In this document: positions 1 to 7,765 of the stretch, one piece after another | Layout of the letters: each line of letters starts with the position of its first letter | Numbering within the stretch: the stretch's first letter is position 1 | Assembly (NCBI GenBank): GCA_002452635.1 | Contig: DKEU01000264.1 | Location: 1 to 13,630 of the forward strand | From: Desulfovibrionaceae bacterium UBA6814 | GTDB lineage: Bacteria; Desulfobacterota; Desulfovibrionia; Desulfovibrionales; Desulfovibrionaceae | Length of the DNA: 13,630 nt | Reading direction: 5' to 3' | Position numbers and translations under genes: made by a program | The notes under the pieces: model-generated | Database searches by the model: none | The model's input: only the letters and a program-made list of their open reading frames with translations | Told to the model about the DNA's origin: nothing

Positions 1-2600
1 CCGGCCAGGCGCTCCTCGAAGGACAGGCCGGTCCATTCGATGCCCAGGCCCTCGGGGAGCTGGGCCGCCAGCTCCTCCATGACGGCCATGGACTCGCCGG
101 TGCTCAGGCCCGGGGCGGGCTCACCCACGATCTCCATGGCGGGCAGGCCGTTGTAGCGCTCCAGGCGGGGCGAGCCATAGGTCCAGCGGCCGGTGGCCAC
201 GGCCGACAGGGGCGCCATCTCGCCCAGGCTGTTGCGCGCCCACCAGCGGGTGAAGTCCTCGGGCATCATGCGGAAGGGCGCGTCGCCCTGCACCATGACC
301 TTCTTCACCCGGCCCCGGTCGTTGAAGTCGTTGACGTAGGACCCGCCCAGGGCGGTGGACAGCACGTCGTTCACGTCGGACAGGGACAGGCTGAGGGCCC
401 CGGCCTTGGCTTGGTCCACGTCGATCTGGTACTGGGGCGTGTCCTCCATGCCGTTGGGCCGCACCATGCGCAGCCGGGGGTCCTTGGCGGCCAGGCCCAG
501 GAGCTGGTTGCGCGCGGCCATGAGCTTCTCGTGGCCCAGGCCGGCCCGGTCCTGCAGGAACAGGTCGAAGCCCGAGACCGTGCCCAGTTCGGTCACCGCC
601 GGCGGGATGAAGGCGTAGATCACCGCGTTCTTGATCTGGGAGAACGCCCCCATGGCGCGCCGGGCCACGGCCTGGGCGCGCAGGTTCGGGTCGTTGCGTT
701 CGCTCCAGTCCTTGAGCTGGACAAAGGCCAGGGCGGCGTTCTGGCCGCTGCCCGCGAAGCTGAAGCCCACCACGCCCATGACGTGCTTCACCGCGGTCTT
801 CTCGTCCTCCAGGTAGTGGCGCTCCACCTGGGAGAGCACCTGCTGGGTGCTCTCCTGGGTGGCGCCGGGGGGCAGTTGGATCATGGTGAACACGATGCCC
901 TGGTCCTCCGCGGGCAGGAAGCCGGTGGGCAGGCGGGGGAAGATCAGGGCCAGGGCCGCCACCAGCACCGCGTAGACCAGGAGCACCCGGCCCACCCGGA
1001 AGACCATGCGCTGCACCACGGACTGGTAAACCCGGCTGCTGGCGTCGTAGGCCCGGTTGAACAGGCCGAAGAAGCCCTTGCGGCCCTCGCCGTGCCCCGC
1101 CTTGAGGGGCCGGAGCATGGTGGCGCACAGGGCCGGGGTGAGCACGATGGCCACCACCACGGACAGGGTCATGGCCGCCACGATGGTCAGGGCGAACTGG
1201 CGGTAGATGACGCCCGTGGAGCCGCCCATGAAGGCCATGGGCACGAACACTGCGCAGAGCACCATGGCGATGCCCACCAGGGCCCCGGTGATCTGGCCCA
1301 TGGACTTGCGGGTGGCGTCGCGGGGCGAGAGCCCCTCCTCGCGCATGATGCGCTCCACGTTCTCCACCACCACGATGGCGTCGTCCACCAGCAGCCCGAT
1401 GGCCAGCACCAGGCCGAACATGGTCAGGGTGTTGATGGAGAAGCCGAAGGCGGCCATGGCCCCGAAGGTCCCCAGCAACACCACCGGCACGGCGATGGCC
1501 GGGATGATGGTGGCCCGCAGGTTCTGCAGGAACAGGTACATGACCAGCACCACCAGGACGATGGCCTCCAGCAGGGTGTGCACCACCTCGTTCATGGAGA
1601 TGCGCACGAACGGGGTGGTGTCGTAGGGGTAGACGTAGGTCATGCCCTTGGGGAAGTTCTTGGACAGCTGGTCCAGCTTCCGGCCGATGGCCTGGACGGT
1701 GTCCAGGGCGTTGGCCCCGATGGCCAGCTTCACGGCCACGCCCGCGGCGGGCTTGCCGTTGTAGCGGGCGTACTTGTCGTAGCTCTCGCTGCCGATCTCG
1801 CAGCGGGCCACGTCCCTCAGGCGCACGGCGGAGCCGTCGGGGTTCACCTTGAGCAGGATCTGCTCGAACTGCCCCACGTTCTCCAGCCGGGTCTGGGAGC
1901 TGATGGTGAAGCTCATCATCTGGCCGGGCTGGGCCGGGACGCCGCCGATCTGGCCCGCGGAGACCTGGGCGTTCTGGTCGGCGATGGCGCTCTTCACGTC
2001 CGCCGGGGTCAGGGCGAAGCTCTGCAGCTTGTCCGGGTCCAGCCAGACGCGCATGGCGTACTGGGAGCCGAACTGGGTGGCCTCGCCCACGCCGGCGGTG
2101 CGGCTCAGGGGCTCCACCACGTAGGCGGCCACGTAGTCGTTGAGGTCCGCGGCGTCCATGCTGCCGTCCTGGGACACGAAGCCCGTCACCACCAGGAAGT
2201 TCTTGGTGGCCTTGGCCACCCGGACGCCCTGGCGCTGCACGTCGTCGGGCAGCAGGGACAAGGCCAGGGAGAGCTTGTTCTGCACCTGGACCTGGGCGGT
2301 GTCCGGGTCGGTGTCCGCGTCGAAGGTCAGGGTGATGGTGGACGCGCCGCTCTCGCTGGTGGAGGCGATGTAGCGCAGGTGGTCCAGCCCGATCATCTTC
2401 TGTTCGATGACCTGGGTGACCGTGTCCTCCATGGTCTTGGCCGAGGCCCCGGGGTACGCGGCGGAGATGCTGATGGAGGTGGGGGCGATGCGCGGGTACT
2501 GGGCCACGGGCAGGTTCAGGATGGACAGGCCGCCGGCCAGCATGATGAGGATGGCGATGACCCAGGCGAAGACCGGGCGGTCGATGAAGAAGTGTGCCAT
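1..2600 (-). CDS. RND efflux permease (AcrB/MexB-type HAE1 family), C-terminus cut by window edge
   Basis: Inner-membrane proton-driven drug exporter of the hydrophobe/amphiphile efflux RND family, expected to work as a trimer with the adjacent membrane fusion protein and an outer-membrane channel. The start is ATG at 2600 (MAHFFIDRPVFAWVIAIL), the classic N-terminus with its first membrane helix. About 866 residues are present of the usual 1,030-1,050, so the last part of the second membrane domain lies beyond position 1. Visible hallmarks are LPVAQYP after TM1, the porter-domain stretch QVQNKLSLALSLLP, and the TM4 segment NTLTMFGLVLAIGLLVDDAIV, which carries the two adjacent aspartates of the proton relay. 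The partner lysine in TM10 would be off-window. It starts 13 bases after the membrane fusion protein gene on the same strand, so the two are co-transcribed. Substrate cannot be predicted. Confidence 0.96.
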   Translation of the reverse strand, partial: MAHFFIDRPVFAWVIAILIMLAGGLSILNLPVAQYPRIAPTSISISAAYPGASAKTMEDTVTQVIEQKMIGLDHLRYIASTSESGASTITLTFDADTDPDTAQVQVQNKLSLALSLLPDDVQRQGVRVAKATKNFLVVTGFVSQDGSMDAADLNDYVAAYVVEPLSRTAGVGEATQFGSQYAMRVWLDPDKLQSFALTPADVKSAIADQNAQVSAGQIGGVPAQPGQMMSFTISSQTRLENVGQFEQILLKVNPDGSAVRLRDVARCEIGSESYDKYARYNGKPAAGVAVKLAIGANALDTVQAIGRKLDQLSKNFPKGMTYVYPYDTTPFVRISMNEVVHTLLEAIVLVVLVMYLFLQNLRATIIPAIAVPVVLLGTFGAMAAFGFSINTLTMFGLVLAIGLLVDDAIVVVENVERIMREEGLSPRDATRKSMGQITGALVGIAMVLCAVFVPMAFMGGSTGVIYRQFALTIVAAMTLSVVVAIVLTPALCATMLRPLKAGHGEGRKGFFGLFNRAYDASSRVYQSVVQRMVFRVGRVLLVYAVLVAALALIFPRLPTGFLPAEDQGIVFTMIQLPPGATQESTQQVLSQVERHYLEDEKTAVKHVMGVVGFSFAGSGQNAALAFVQLKDWSERNDPNLRAQAVARRAMGAFSQIKNAVIYAFIPPAVTELGTVSGFDLFLQDRAGLGHEKLMAARNQLLGLAAKDPRLRMVRPNGMEDTPQYQIDVDQAKAGALSLSLSDVNDVLSTALGGSYVNDFNDRGRVKKVMVQGDAPFRMMPEDFTRWWARNSLGEMAPLSAVATGRWTYGSPRLERYNGLPAMEIVGEPAPGLSTGESMAVMEELAAQLPEGLGIEWTGLSFEERLA

Positions 2601-2613
2601 GGCGGGTGCCTGC

Positions 2614-3765
2614 CTAGTTCTTGGCCGCAGCGGCGGGCACGGCCTTGACCTGCATGCCGGCGCGGACCTTCTGCAGGCCCTCCACCACCACCGAGTCGCC
2701 GGCGGACAGGCCGGAGGTCACCAGCCAGGCGTCGCCCACCACCCGGTCCACGGCCAAGGCGCGCTGCTCCAGGGTGCCGTCGGGCAGCACCACCAGGGCG
2801 TAGGGGTTGCCCTTGTTGTCCCGGGACACCGCGGGCTGGGGCGCGAGCAGGGCATCCCGGGCCACGCCCTCCTCGATGACCGCGCGCACGTACATGCCGG
2901 GCAGCAGGGCCCGGTCGGGGTTGGGGAACAGGGCGCGCAGGGCGTACACGCCGGTGTCCTGGTCCACGGTGATGTCCGCGAATTCCAGGGTCCCCTCCAG
3001 GGCATAGGGCGAGCCGTCCTCGTAGAGCAGCTTCACCGTGGCCCGGCCCTGGGCCGAGCGGGCCAGCCGGCCGGAGGCCATGGCCCGGCGCAGGCGCAGC
3101 AGGTCGCGGCTGGCCTGGGTCACGTCCACGTAGACCGGGTCGGTCTGCTGCACCGTGGCCAGGGCCGTGGCCTGGTTGGCCGTGACCAGGGCCCCGGGGG
3201 TCACGCTGGACGCGCCGATGCGGCCGGAGATGGGCGAGACGATGGTGGTGCGCTCCAGGTCGATGCGGGCCGAGTCCAGGGCGGCCTGGGCGGCCTCGAT
3301 GTCGGCCAGGGCCTGGCGGTGGGCGGCCTGGGCGTCGTCGTTGTCCTGGGTGCTCACCGCGCCGGTGGTGACCAGCTCGGCGTAGCGCCTGGCCTTGAGG
3401 GCCAAGGGCACGGCGTTGGCCTCGGCCCGGGACAGGGCGGCCTTGGCGTTGGCGTGGGCGGCCGAGAAGGTGGCCGGGTCGATCTTGTACAGGGGCTGGC
3501 CGGCCGTGACCTCGGAGCCCTCGGTGAACAGGCGCTTCTGGATGATGCCGCCCACCTGGGGCCGGACTTCGGCCTTGAGCACGGCCGACACGCGGCCGGC
3601 CAGGACCGTGGTCAGGGGCAGCTCCTGCGGGGACATGACCACCACCCCCACCTCGGGCAGGGGGGCGGTCCCGGCCTGCTGGGCCTGGGGCGCGCGGTCG
3701 CAGCCCGCGGCCAGGAGCAGGGACAGGCAGAGGAGAAACACGGGGAAAACAGGGCGGATGGGCAT
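2614..3765 (-). CDS. Efflux RND transporter periplasmic adaptor (membrane fusion) lipoprotein, AcrA/MexA family
   Basis: Periplasmic adaptor that links the RND permease to an outer-membrane channel. It has 383 residues, the normal length for AcrA/MexA. The N-terminus MPIRPVFPVFLLCLSLLLAAGC is a lipoprotein signal peptide with lipobox LAAGC, so Cys22 would be lipidated and the protein tethered to the inner membrane. The family pattern follows: a first barrel/lipoyl half with VLAGRVSAVLKAEVRPQVGGII, an alpha-helical hairpin with Ala-rich coiled coil (about residues 100-170), the second lipoyl half (TTIVSPISGRIGASSVTPGALV), and a beta-barrel plus membrane-proximal domain ending in GLQKVRAGMQVKAVP. 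The start ATG at 3765 is preceded by a GAGGT Shine-Dalgarno. It lies 41 bases after the TetR gene and 13 before the permease gene, which supports a regulator-adaptor-pump operon. Confidence 0.96.
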   Translation of the reverse strand: MPIRPVFPVFLLCLSLLLAAGCDRAPQAQQAGTAPLPEVGVVVMSPQELPLTTVLAGRVSAVLKAEVRPQVGGIIQKRLFTEGSEVTAGQPLYKIDPATFSAAHANAKAALSRAEANAVPLALKARRYAELVTTGAVSTQDNDDAQAAHRQALADIEAAQAALDSARIDLERTTIVSPISGRIGASSVTPGALVTANQATALATVQQTDPVYVDVTQASRDLLRLRRAMASGRLARSAQGRATVKLLYEDGSPYALEGTLEFADITVDQDTGVYALRALFPNPDRALLPGMYVRAVIEEGVARDALLAPQPAVSRDNKGNPYALVVLPDGTLEQRALAVDRVVGDAWLVTSGLSAGDSVVVEGLQKVRAGMQVKAVPAAAAKN

Positions 3766-3806
3766 GGGCTACCTCTAGCTCGAGTGTGCGGAAGACCGCG
3801 GGATAT

Positions 3807-4448
3807 CTATTGGGAGGCGAAGTGGGCGCGCAGCCGCTCGATGCCGCCCAGGGCGAACTCCACGATGGCGTCGGCCACCTCCGGGAGATGCTCCGGCTGG
3901 GGCATGAAGTCCGAGCCTATGGTCGCAATGACCCGGGGGTCGAAGCGGAACAGGCTGAACTGGCTCATGATGCCGGCGGCGCAGCGGGTCACCGCGCTTG
4001 CCGGCGCCTCGGGCATCATCTCGGCCACGATGCCCCGGAGCCTTTCGTTGGTGGGGCGGATGAGGTCCTGGATGAGGATGTCCACGTGCTGGGAGGGCTG
4101 CACCATCTCCAGGAGGATCATCTTGCCCAGGCGTGCGTTCTCCTCGTCGCCGGAGGCCAGGAGCTGCTGCAACAGGCCCCGGATAAAGGCCCGCAGCCGG
4201 TCCTCCGGGGGGGAATCCGGGGTGACGCCCTGGTCCAGGGGGTAGAGCTCCCGCATCCGGGTGATGTGGTCGTACAGGACCCGGACGTAGAGCTGTTCCT
4301 TGCTGCCGAAGTGGTAGTTCACCGCGGCCACGTTGGCCCGGGCCAGGTTGCATATGTCGCGGGTGCGCGCCCCGTCCAGGCCGGATTTGGCGAAAACGCG
4401 GCGTCCGGCCTCCAGGAGGCGCTGGGGGGTGGCGGTATCGGTCTGCAT
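3807..4448 (-). CDS. TetR/AcrR-family transcriptional regulator, CecR-like C-terminal domain
   Basis: Likely local repressor of the efflux operon. The N-terminal helix-turn-helix covers about residues 8-55 and ends in the TetR signature VNYHFGSKEQLYVRVL, with TRDICNLARANVAAVNYHFG as recognition region. The C-terminal ligand domain (about 75-205), with RLRAFIRGLLQQL and LILEMVQPS-like segments, resembles the CecR/DUF1956 group. I chose ATG at 4448, giving 213 residues, because GGAGA sits 6 bases upstream. An in-frame GTG at 4475 would add nine residues but has no ribosome site and lies in the operator-like region. It is first in the operon, upstream of the membrane fusion protein and RND permease. 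Co-transcription with its target, and palindromes at its promoter, suggest autoregulation (inference). The ligand is unknown. Confidence 0.93.
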   Translation of the reverse strand: MQTDTATPQRLLEAGRRVFAKSGLDGARTRDICNLARANVAAVNYHFGSKEQLYVRVLYDHITRMRELYPLDQGVTPDSPPEDRLRAFIRGLLQQLLASGDEENARLGKMILLEMVQPSQHVDILIQDLIRPTNERLRGIVAEMMPEAPASAVTRCAAGIMSQFSLFRFDPRVIATIGSDFMPQPEHLPEVADAIVEFALGGIERLRAHFASQ

Positions 4449-4463
4449 AGTCGTCTCCAACAA

Positions 4464-4494
4464 TGATTCAATCACAAATTCAAACGCTGTTTAA
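4464..4494. promoter_or_regulatory. Two small palindromes, candidate TetR operator
   Basis: A perfect odd palindrome TGATTCAATCA occupies 4464-4474. A second inverted repeat, AAAC-GCT-GTTT, occupies 4482-4492 and overlaps the predicted -10. Their centres are 18 bases apart. Placement over the promoter and start region of the regulator gene fits binding by the TetR protein, although neither site matches an operator I can name. Confidence 0.4.
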
Positions 4495-4516
4495 TCTCCG
4501 GGTCAGGGGTTGTCAA
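4488..4516 (-). promoter_or_regulatory. Predicted sigma-70 promoter of the TetR-efflux operon
   Basis: Read on the minus strand, TTGACA (4516-4511, a perfect -35) is followed by a 17-base spacer and TAAACA (4493-4488, a weak -10 with 3 of 6 matches). It lies about 40 bases upstream of the TetR start. A start of transcription near 4481 is expected. The -35 is convincing and the -10 is only fair. Confidence 0.55.
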
Positions 4517-4578
4517 TCCTTTTCGGAAAGGTTTTCGCTGATGTTTCACAGCGGCGCGGTTTTGTTTGGAATGCGACT

Positions 4579-4610
4579 GCCGGGGGCGGTTCCGGAGAAC
4601 CGCCCCCGGC
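4579..4610 (-). terminator. Strong perfect hairpin after the E1 beta gene
   Basis: A 14-base-pair perfect stem, GCCGGGGGCGGTTC (4579-4592) against GAACCGCCCCCGGC (4597-4610), closes a four-base loop. It starts 5 bases beyond the stop codon of the E1 beta gene. There is no good U-tract on either side, so it may end or stabilise the transcript rather than act as a classic intrinsic terminator. It separates the dehydrogenase operon from the efflux operon promoter. Confidence 0.65.
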
Positions 4611-4615
4611 GCGGG

Positions 4616-5599
4616 CTAGCCGCGCACCATGCGACGCACGGCCTGGGTCACCTGGTCGGCCGAGGGCTTGTAGAAGGCCTCCTGGGCCGGGGTGAAGGGC
4701 ACCGGGATGTCGGGCGCGGCGATGCGGCAGGGCGGGGACGTGAGCTCCCCGAAGCAGGCCTCGGCCACGGTGGCGCACAGTTCCGCGCCGAACCCGCAGA
4801 ACCGGGTGGCGTCGTGCAGGGCCAGGAAGCGGCCGGTCTTGCGCACCGAGGCGAAGACCGCGGCGGTGTCCAGGGGGACCAGGCTGCGCAGGTCGATGAC
4901 CTCCAGGGACACCCCCTCGGCCGCCAGGGCCTCGGCGGCGGCCAGCGCCACGTGCACCGCGCCGCCGTAGGTGGCCAGGGTGGCGTCGCCGCCCTCCCGG
5001 GCCACGCGGGCCTGGCCCAGGGGCACGCGCGCGTCGCCCTCGGGCACCTCGCCGTGGATGCTCCAGTACAGGGGCATGTCCTCGACCACCACCACCGGGT
5101 CGGGGTCGAAGATGGCGGACAGGAGCAGGCCCTTGGCGTCGGCCGGGTTGGACGGGTAGGCCACCTTGAGCCCGGGCGCGTGGGCCAGCCAGGCCTCCAG
5201 GTGGTGGGAGTGCTGGCACCCGGCGGAAAACACGCCGGACTTGACGCGCACGGTGAGCGGGAACGCGGACAGGCCGCCCGAGAGGTAGCGCAGCTTGGCC
5301 GCGTGGTTCACCAGCATGTCCGAGGCCAGGGTGATGAAGGGGAAGAACATGATCTCCACCACCGGCCGCAGGCCCATGCAGCTCGCGCCCACGGCCAGGC
5401 CGGCGATGGCGGCCTCGCTCACCGGGGTGTCGCGCACCCGGCGCGGGCCGAAGCGCTCCAGGAGCCCGAAGGTGGGCAGGTGCGGGTTCACGTGGATGGA
5501 GGTGCCGATGCCCTCGCCCGCCAGAAAGACGTTCTCGTCCCGGTCCATGGCCAGGGCCAGGGCTTCCGCGATGGCCTGTCCGGTGCTCTTGACGGGCAT
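4616..5599 (-). CDS. Thiamine-diphosphate dehydrogenase E1 component, beta subunit (pyruvate/acetoin dehydrogenase type)
   Basis: Beta subunit of the alpha2-beta2 E1 enzyme of 2-oxoacid or acetoin dehydrogenase complexes. With the alpha subunit it binds thiamine diphosphate and decarboxylates or cleaves the substrate before acyl transfer to a lipoyl E2. The 327 residues match the family's usual length. Family landmarks are FLAGEGIG (about 25-32), RDTPVSEAAIAGLAVGA (56-72), the AAKLRYLSGG segment (100-109), the active-site His region QHSHHLEAW (129-137), LEVIDLRSLVPLD, and GFGAELCATVAEACF near the end. Start ATG at 5599 is preceded by AAGGAGG inside the end of the E1 alpha gene, with only 3 bases between the genes, so translation is probably coupled. 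Pyruvate, branched-chain 2-oxoacid and acetoin versions cannot be told apart here. No E2 or E3 gene is in the window. Confidence 0.93.
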   Translation of the reverse strand: MPVKSTGQAIAEALALAMDRDENVFLAGEGIGTSIHVNPHLPTFGLLERFGPRRVRDTPVSEAAIAGLAVGASCMGLRPVVEIMFFPFITLASDMLVNHAAKLRYLSGGLSAFPLTVRVKSGVFSAGCQHSHHLEAWLAHAPGLKVAYPSNPADAKGLLLSAIFDPDPVVVVEDMPLYWSIHGEVPEGDARVPLGQARVAREGGDATLATYGGAVHVALAAAEALAAEGVSLEVIDLRSLVPLDTAAVFASVRKTGRFLALHDATRFCGFGAELCATVAEACFGELTSPPCRIAAPDIPVPFTPAQEAFYKPSADQVTQAVRRMVRG

Positions 5600-5602
5600 G
5601 GT

Positions 5603-6604
5603 TCAGCCCTCCTTGGCTAGGGGCGGAAGGGGGTTCACGTAGAGGTGGTCCAGGGCCTCGGCCGCGGGCGGGTAGGGGCTGGCGTCGGCAAAGGCCACGG
5701 CCGCGTCCACGGCCGCCGTGGCGATCTGGCGCAAGCGCTCCGCGGCGTCGGGCTCCAGGAGACCGGCGCGGCGCAGCGCCTCGGCGTGCAGGGCGATGGG
5801 GTCGCGCTCGGCCCATAGGGCCAGTTCGGCCTTGTCCACGTAGTGCTGCGGGTCGTGCTCGCCGTGGCCGCGCATGCGGTAGGTGTGGCACTCCAGGAGC
5901 GCCGGACCCCGGCCCGCCCGCACGTGCCCCAGCAGGTCCCGGGCGGCGTCATGGACCTGCTCCACCGCGTTGCCGTCCGCCATCACCCCGGGCATGGCGT
6001 AGGAACCCGCGCGCCGGGCGATCTCGCCGATGGGGCAGTGCTCCTTGTGGGCCTGGGCCCCGGCCCAGCAGTTGGACTCGCACACGAAGAGCACCGGCAG
6101 CCTCCAGACCGCGGCCAGGTTCATGGCCTCGTGCACGCTGCCCTCGGCCGCCGCGCCGTCGCCGAAGAACACGCAGGTCGCGTTCGCCTCTCCCCGGTAG
6201 TGCTGGGCGAAGGCCGCGCCCACGGCCAGGGGCGGGGCCGCGCCCACCACGGTGGAGGTCATGAGCACGTTGCGCGAAGGGTCGGCCAGGTGCAGGGTGC
6301 CGGACTTGCCGCGGTTCAGGCCGTCCTGCTTGCCCATGATCTCGGCCATGAGCGCGCCCGGGTCCACGCCGCGGGCCAGCAGGTGGCCGTGGCTGCGGTG
6401 GTTGGTCACGACGACGTCGTCCGGGGCCAGGGCCCGCACCACGCCGGCGGCCACGGCCTCCTGGCCCATGCAGGTGATCTGCATGCCGGGAAGCCGGCCT
6501 TTTTCGTGGGCCATCTGGACGATGCGCTCCTCAAAGGCGCGGATGAGCAGCATGTCGGCGAGCAGGGCGATGCGCTGGTCGCGGTCGAGCGGTTGTCGCT
6601 GCAT
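5603..6604 (-). CDS. Thiamine-diphosphate dehydrogenase E1 component, alpha subunit (pyruvate/acetoin dehydrogenase type)
   Basis: Alpha subunit of the E1 2-oxoacid/acetoin dehydrogenase, 333 residues. The thiamine-diphosphate motif is clear: GDG at 148-150 followed about 28 residues later by Asn in ESNCW (176-180). Other family features are RAFEERI (22-28), TNHRSHGHLLARGVDP (67-82), GKSGTLHLAD (99-108) and the active-site loop YRMRGHGEHDPQHY (242-255), where Ser/Tyr phosphorylation sites of mitochondrial enzymes are Gly/Gln here. ATG at 6604 is chosen because GGGGAGG lies just upstream and the family alignment starts there; the open frame continues further upstream but overlaps the MarR gene in another frame. 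It follows the MarR gene by 41 bases and precedes the beta gene by 3. Substrate could be pyruvate, acetoin or another 2-oxoacid. Confidence 0.93.
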   Translation of the reverse strand: MQRQPLDRDQRIALLADMLLIRAFEERIVQMAHEKGRLPGMQITCMGQEAVAAGVVRALAPDDVVVTNHRSHGHLLARGVDPGALMAEIMGKQDGLNRGKSGTLHLADPSRNVLMTSTVVGAAPPLAVGAAFAQHYRGEANATCVFFGDGAAAEGSVHEAMNLAAVWRLPVLFVCESNCWAGAQAHKEHCPIGEIARRAGSYAMPGVMADGNAVEQVHDAARDLLGHVRAGRGPALLECHTYRMRGHGEHDPQHYVDKAELALWAERDPIALHAEALRRAGLLEPDAAERLRQIATAAVDAAVAFADASPYPPAAEALDHLYVNPLPPLAKEG

Positions 6605-6645
6605 GGAGCCTCCCCTGGGCGGGGCCTTGGCCGCCGCCGTGTTCC

Positions 6646-7101
6646 TTACGGGTTGTCCGTGTCCTGCATGGTCTGTTTGACCATGGCCAGCACGTTCAGG
6701 CAGGTGGCCCGGTCCTGCGGGCTCACCTCCCGGAGCGCCTGGTCCAGCACGTCCTGCACCACGTCCCGGCAGCGCTCCTTGATGGCGTCGGCCGCCGGGG
6801 TGGAGAAGACGTTCTTGCGCCGCGCGTCGTCCGGGTCGGGGCGGCGCTCCAGCAGGCCCTTGCGCTCCAGCCCGGCCAGCACGCGGCTCATGCTGGACTT
6901 CTCCACGCACGCGAACCGGGCCAGTTCGTCCTGGGCCAGGCCGCCCTGGTTCCAGACCTGGGCCAGGACGCCCCATTGTTCGGCCGTGAGGTCGATCCCG
7001 GCCTGCAACATCCTGCGGCGCACGGCGGCGCACATGAGGCGGTTGGCCGTGATAGTCATGAAGCCCAGAGACTGATGGTGGTCGAAATAGATGCCTGCCA
7101 T
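6646..7101 (-). CDS. MarR-family winged-helix transcriptional regulator
   Basis: Dimeric winged-helix DNA-binding protein, likely controlling the E1 alpha/beta operon of which it is the first gene (inference). The MarR fold is clear: SLGFMTITANRLMCAAVRRR forms the dimer helix, LTAEQWGVLAQV starts the wing domain, the recognition helix is near VEKSSMSRVLAGLERKGLLE, and the wing carries the diagnostic DPDDARRK (about residues 89-96). ATG at 7101 gives 151 residues and places nine residues before SLGF, as is usual for the family, but no Shine-Dalgarno precedes it. A TTG at 7137 would add 12 residues with GGAG four bases upstream; that TTG also forms the -35-like TTGACA, so the longer start is less likely. 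Cys24, Cys65 and Cys111 could be redox-sensitive. The inducer is unknown. Confidence 0.88.
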   Translation of the reverse strand: MAGIYFDHHQSLGFMTITANRLMCAAVRRRMLQAGIDLTAEQWGVLAQVWNQGGLAQDELARFACVEKSSMSRVLAGLERKGLLERRPDPDDARRKNVFSTPAADAIKERCRDVVQDVLDQALREVSPQDRATCLNVLAMVKQTMQDTDNP

Positions 7102-7108
7102 GGAGATA

Positions 7109-7137
7109 TGTGTATATGCAACTGTTGGTGATGTCAA
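7109..7137 (-). promoter_or_regulatory. Predicted promoter of the MarR-E1 operon
   Basis: On the minus strand TTGACA (7137-7132) is followed 17 bases later by TACACA (7114-7109); a better hexamer, TATACA (7116-7111), sits at a spacing of only 15. Transcription would begin about 7102, next to the ATG at 7101, so the message could be leaderless. An imperfect AT-rich palindrome (ATAT-GTGT-ATAT, 7106-7117) overlaps the -10 and is a candidate MarR site. Confidence 0.4.
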
Positions 7138-7210
7138 CTAACTCCGCGCCTCGGGGCAAGAGTTGTCGGAGCCGCCGCACGTGCGCGCGGAAAAATGTCG
7201 GGTCGCCTGG

Positions 7211-7239
7211 TTGACACCGGGGACTCGGGGTTTTATTTT
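7211..7239 (+). promoter_or_regulatory. Sigma-70 promoter of the first DUF134 gene
   Basis: TTGACA (7211-7216), a 17-base spacer and TATTTT (7234-7239) make a near-consensus promoter, in an AT-rich island of otherwise GC-rich DNA. The expected transcription start is about 7246, some 20 bases before the start codon at 7268. It is divergent from the MarR operon promoter. Confidence 0.7.
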
Positions 7240-7252
7240 GAACTAAAGTTCA
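7239..7252. promoter_or_regulatory. Perfect palindrome at the transcription start, candidate operator
   Basis: TGAACT (7239-7244) and AGTTCA (7247-7252) form perfect 6-base arms around AA. The site begins at the last base of the -10 hexamer and covers the predicted start of transcription, a typical repressor position. The stretch 7238-7251 matches 12 of 14 bases at 7787-7800, in the next promoter. Confidence 0.5.
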
Positions 7253-7267
7253 TAAAAAGGATGCCCC

Positions 7268-7756
7268 ATGGGACGCCGCAAGATCTGTCGCCGGGTGGCG
7301 GGTTCGCCCGCCGCCGCCATGTACAAGCCCGCGGGCGCGCCCCTGCGCAGCCTGGCGTGGGGGGTGCTGCCGGTGGAGGGCCTGGAGGCCCTGCGCCTGG
7401 TGGACGCCGAAGGGTTGGGCCAGGAGGAGGCCGCGGAGCGCATGGGCGTGTCCCGGCCCACCCTGAACCGGATCCTGGGCGCGGCCCGGGCCGTGGTGGC
7501 CCGCGCCCTGGCCAACGGCTGGGCCCTGCGCATCGAGGGCGGGAACTGGGTGCTGGCCGACGTCCCTGACCTTGGAGCGGACAGCGGCATGGACCAGGGC
7601 GACCAGGTTCACGGCCCGGAAGCAGTGGATGCCGCAACTGCGGTCCCGGTCGCCGGCCCCGGGGCCAGGCCCTTCGGCCGGGGCCGGTGCGGCCAGGGCC
7701 GGAGCGGCAGCGGCGGCAGAGGAGGCCGGGGTGGTCGCGGCGCGGGACGTCCCTAG
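7268..7756 (+). CDS. UPF0251/DUF134 family helix-turn-helix protein with Gly/Arg-rich tail
   Basis: Member of the UPF0251 (DUF134) family of small, probably DNA-binding proteins with a sigma-70 region 4-like helix-turn-helix. Residues 1-97 follow the family from end to end: RRKICRRVAGSPAAAMYKPA, a VEGLEALRLVDAEGL segment, the helix-turn-helix QEEAAERMGVSRPTLNRIL (52-70), and the closing ALRIEGGNW (86-94). Usual family members end soon after this or carry a metal-cofactor domain. Here a 65-residue low-complexity tail follows, ending in GRGRCGQGRSGSGGRGGRGG. The start ATG at 7268 has AAAGG seven to eight bases upstream. A paralogous domain of identical length and without gaps begins the gene at 8587. 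It may regulate the cluster, including itself (inference). The tail has no recognised function. Confidence 0.88.
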   Translation: MGRRKICRRVAGSPAAAMYKPAGAPLRSLAWGVLPVEGLEALRLVDAEGLGQEEAAERMGVSRPTLNRILGAARAVVARALANGWALRIEGGNWVLADVPDLGADSGMDQGDQVHGPEAVDAATAVPVAGPGARPFGRGRCGQGRSGSGGRGGRGGRGAGRP

Positions 7757-7765
7757 CTCGACTTT

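Noticed and set aside
411..2648. Very long open frame on the plus strand opposite the RND permease (His/Gly/Ala-rich product)
   Set aside because: It is a frame shadow of GC-rich coding DNA: the minus strand encodes a well-conserved permease over the same bases, and the plus product has low-complexity composition with no family motif.
2407..4245. Long plus-strand open frame across the membrane fusion and TetR genes
   Set aside because: Opposite to two clear families, crosses their intergenic space, and shows no recognisable domain.
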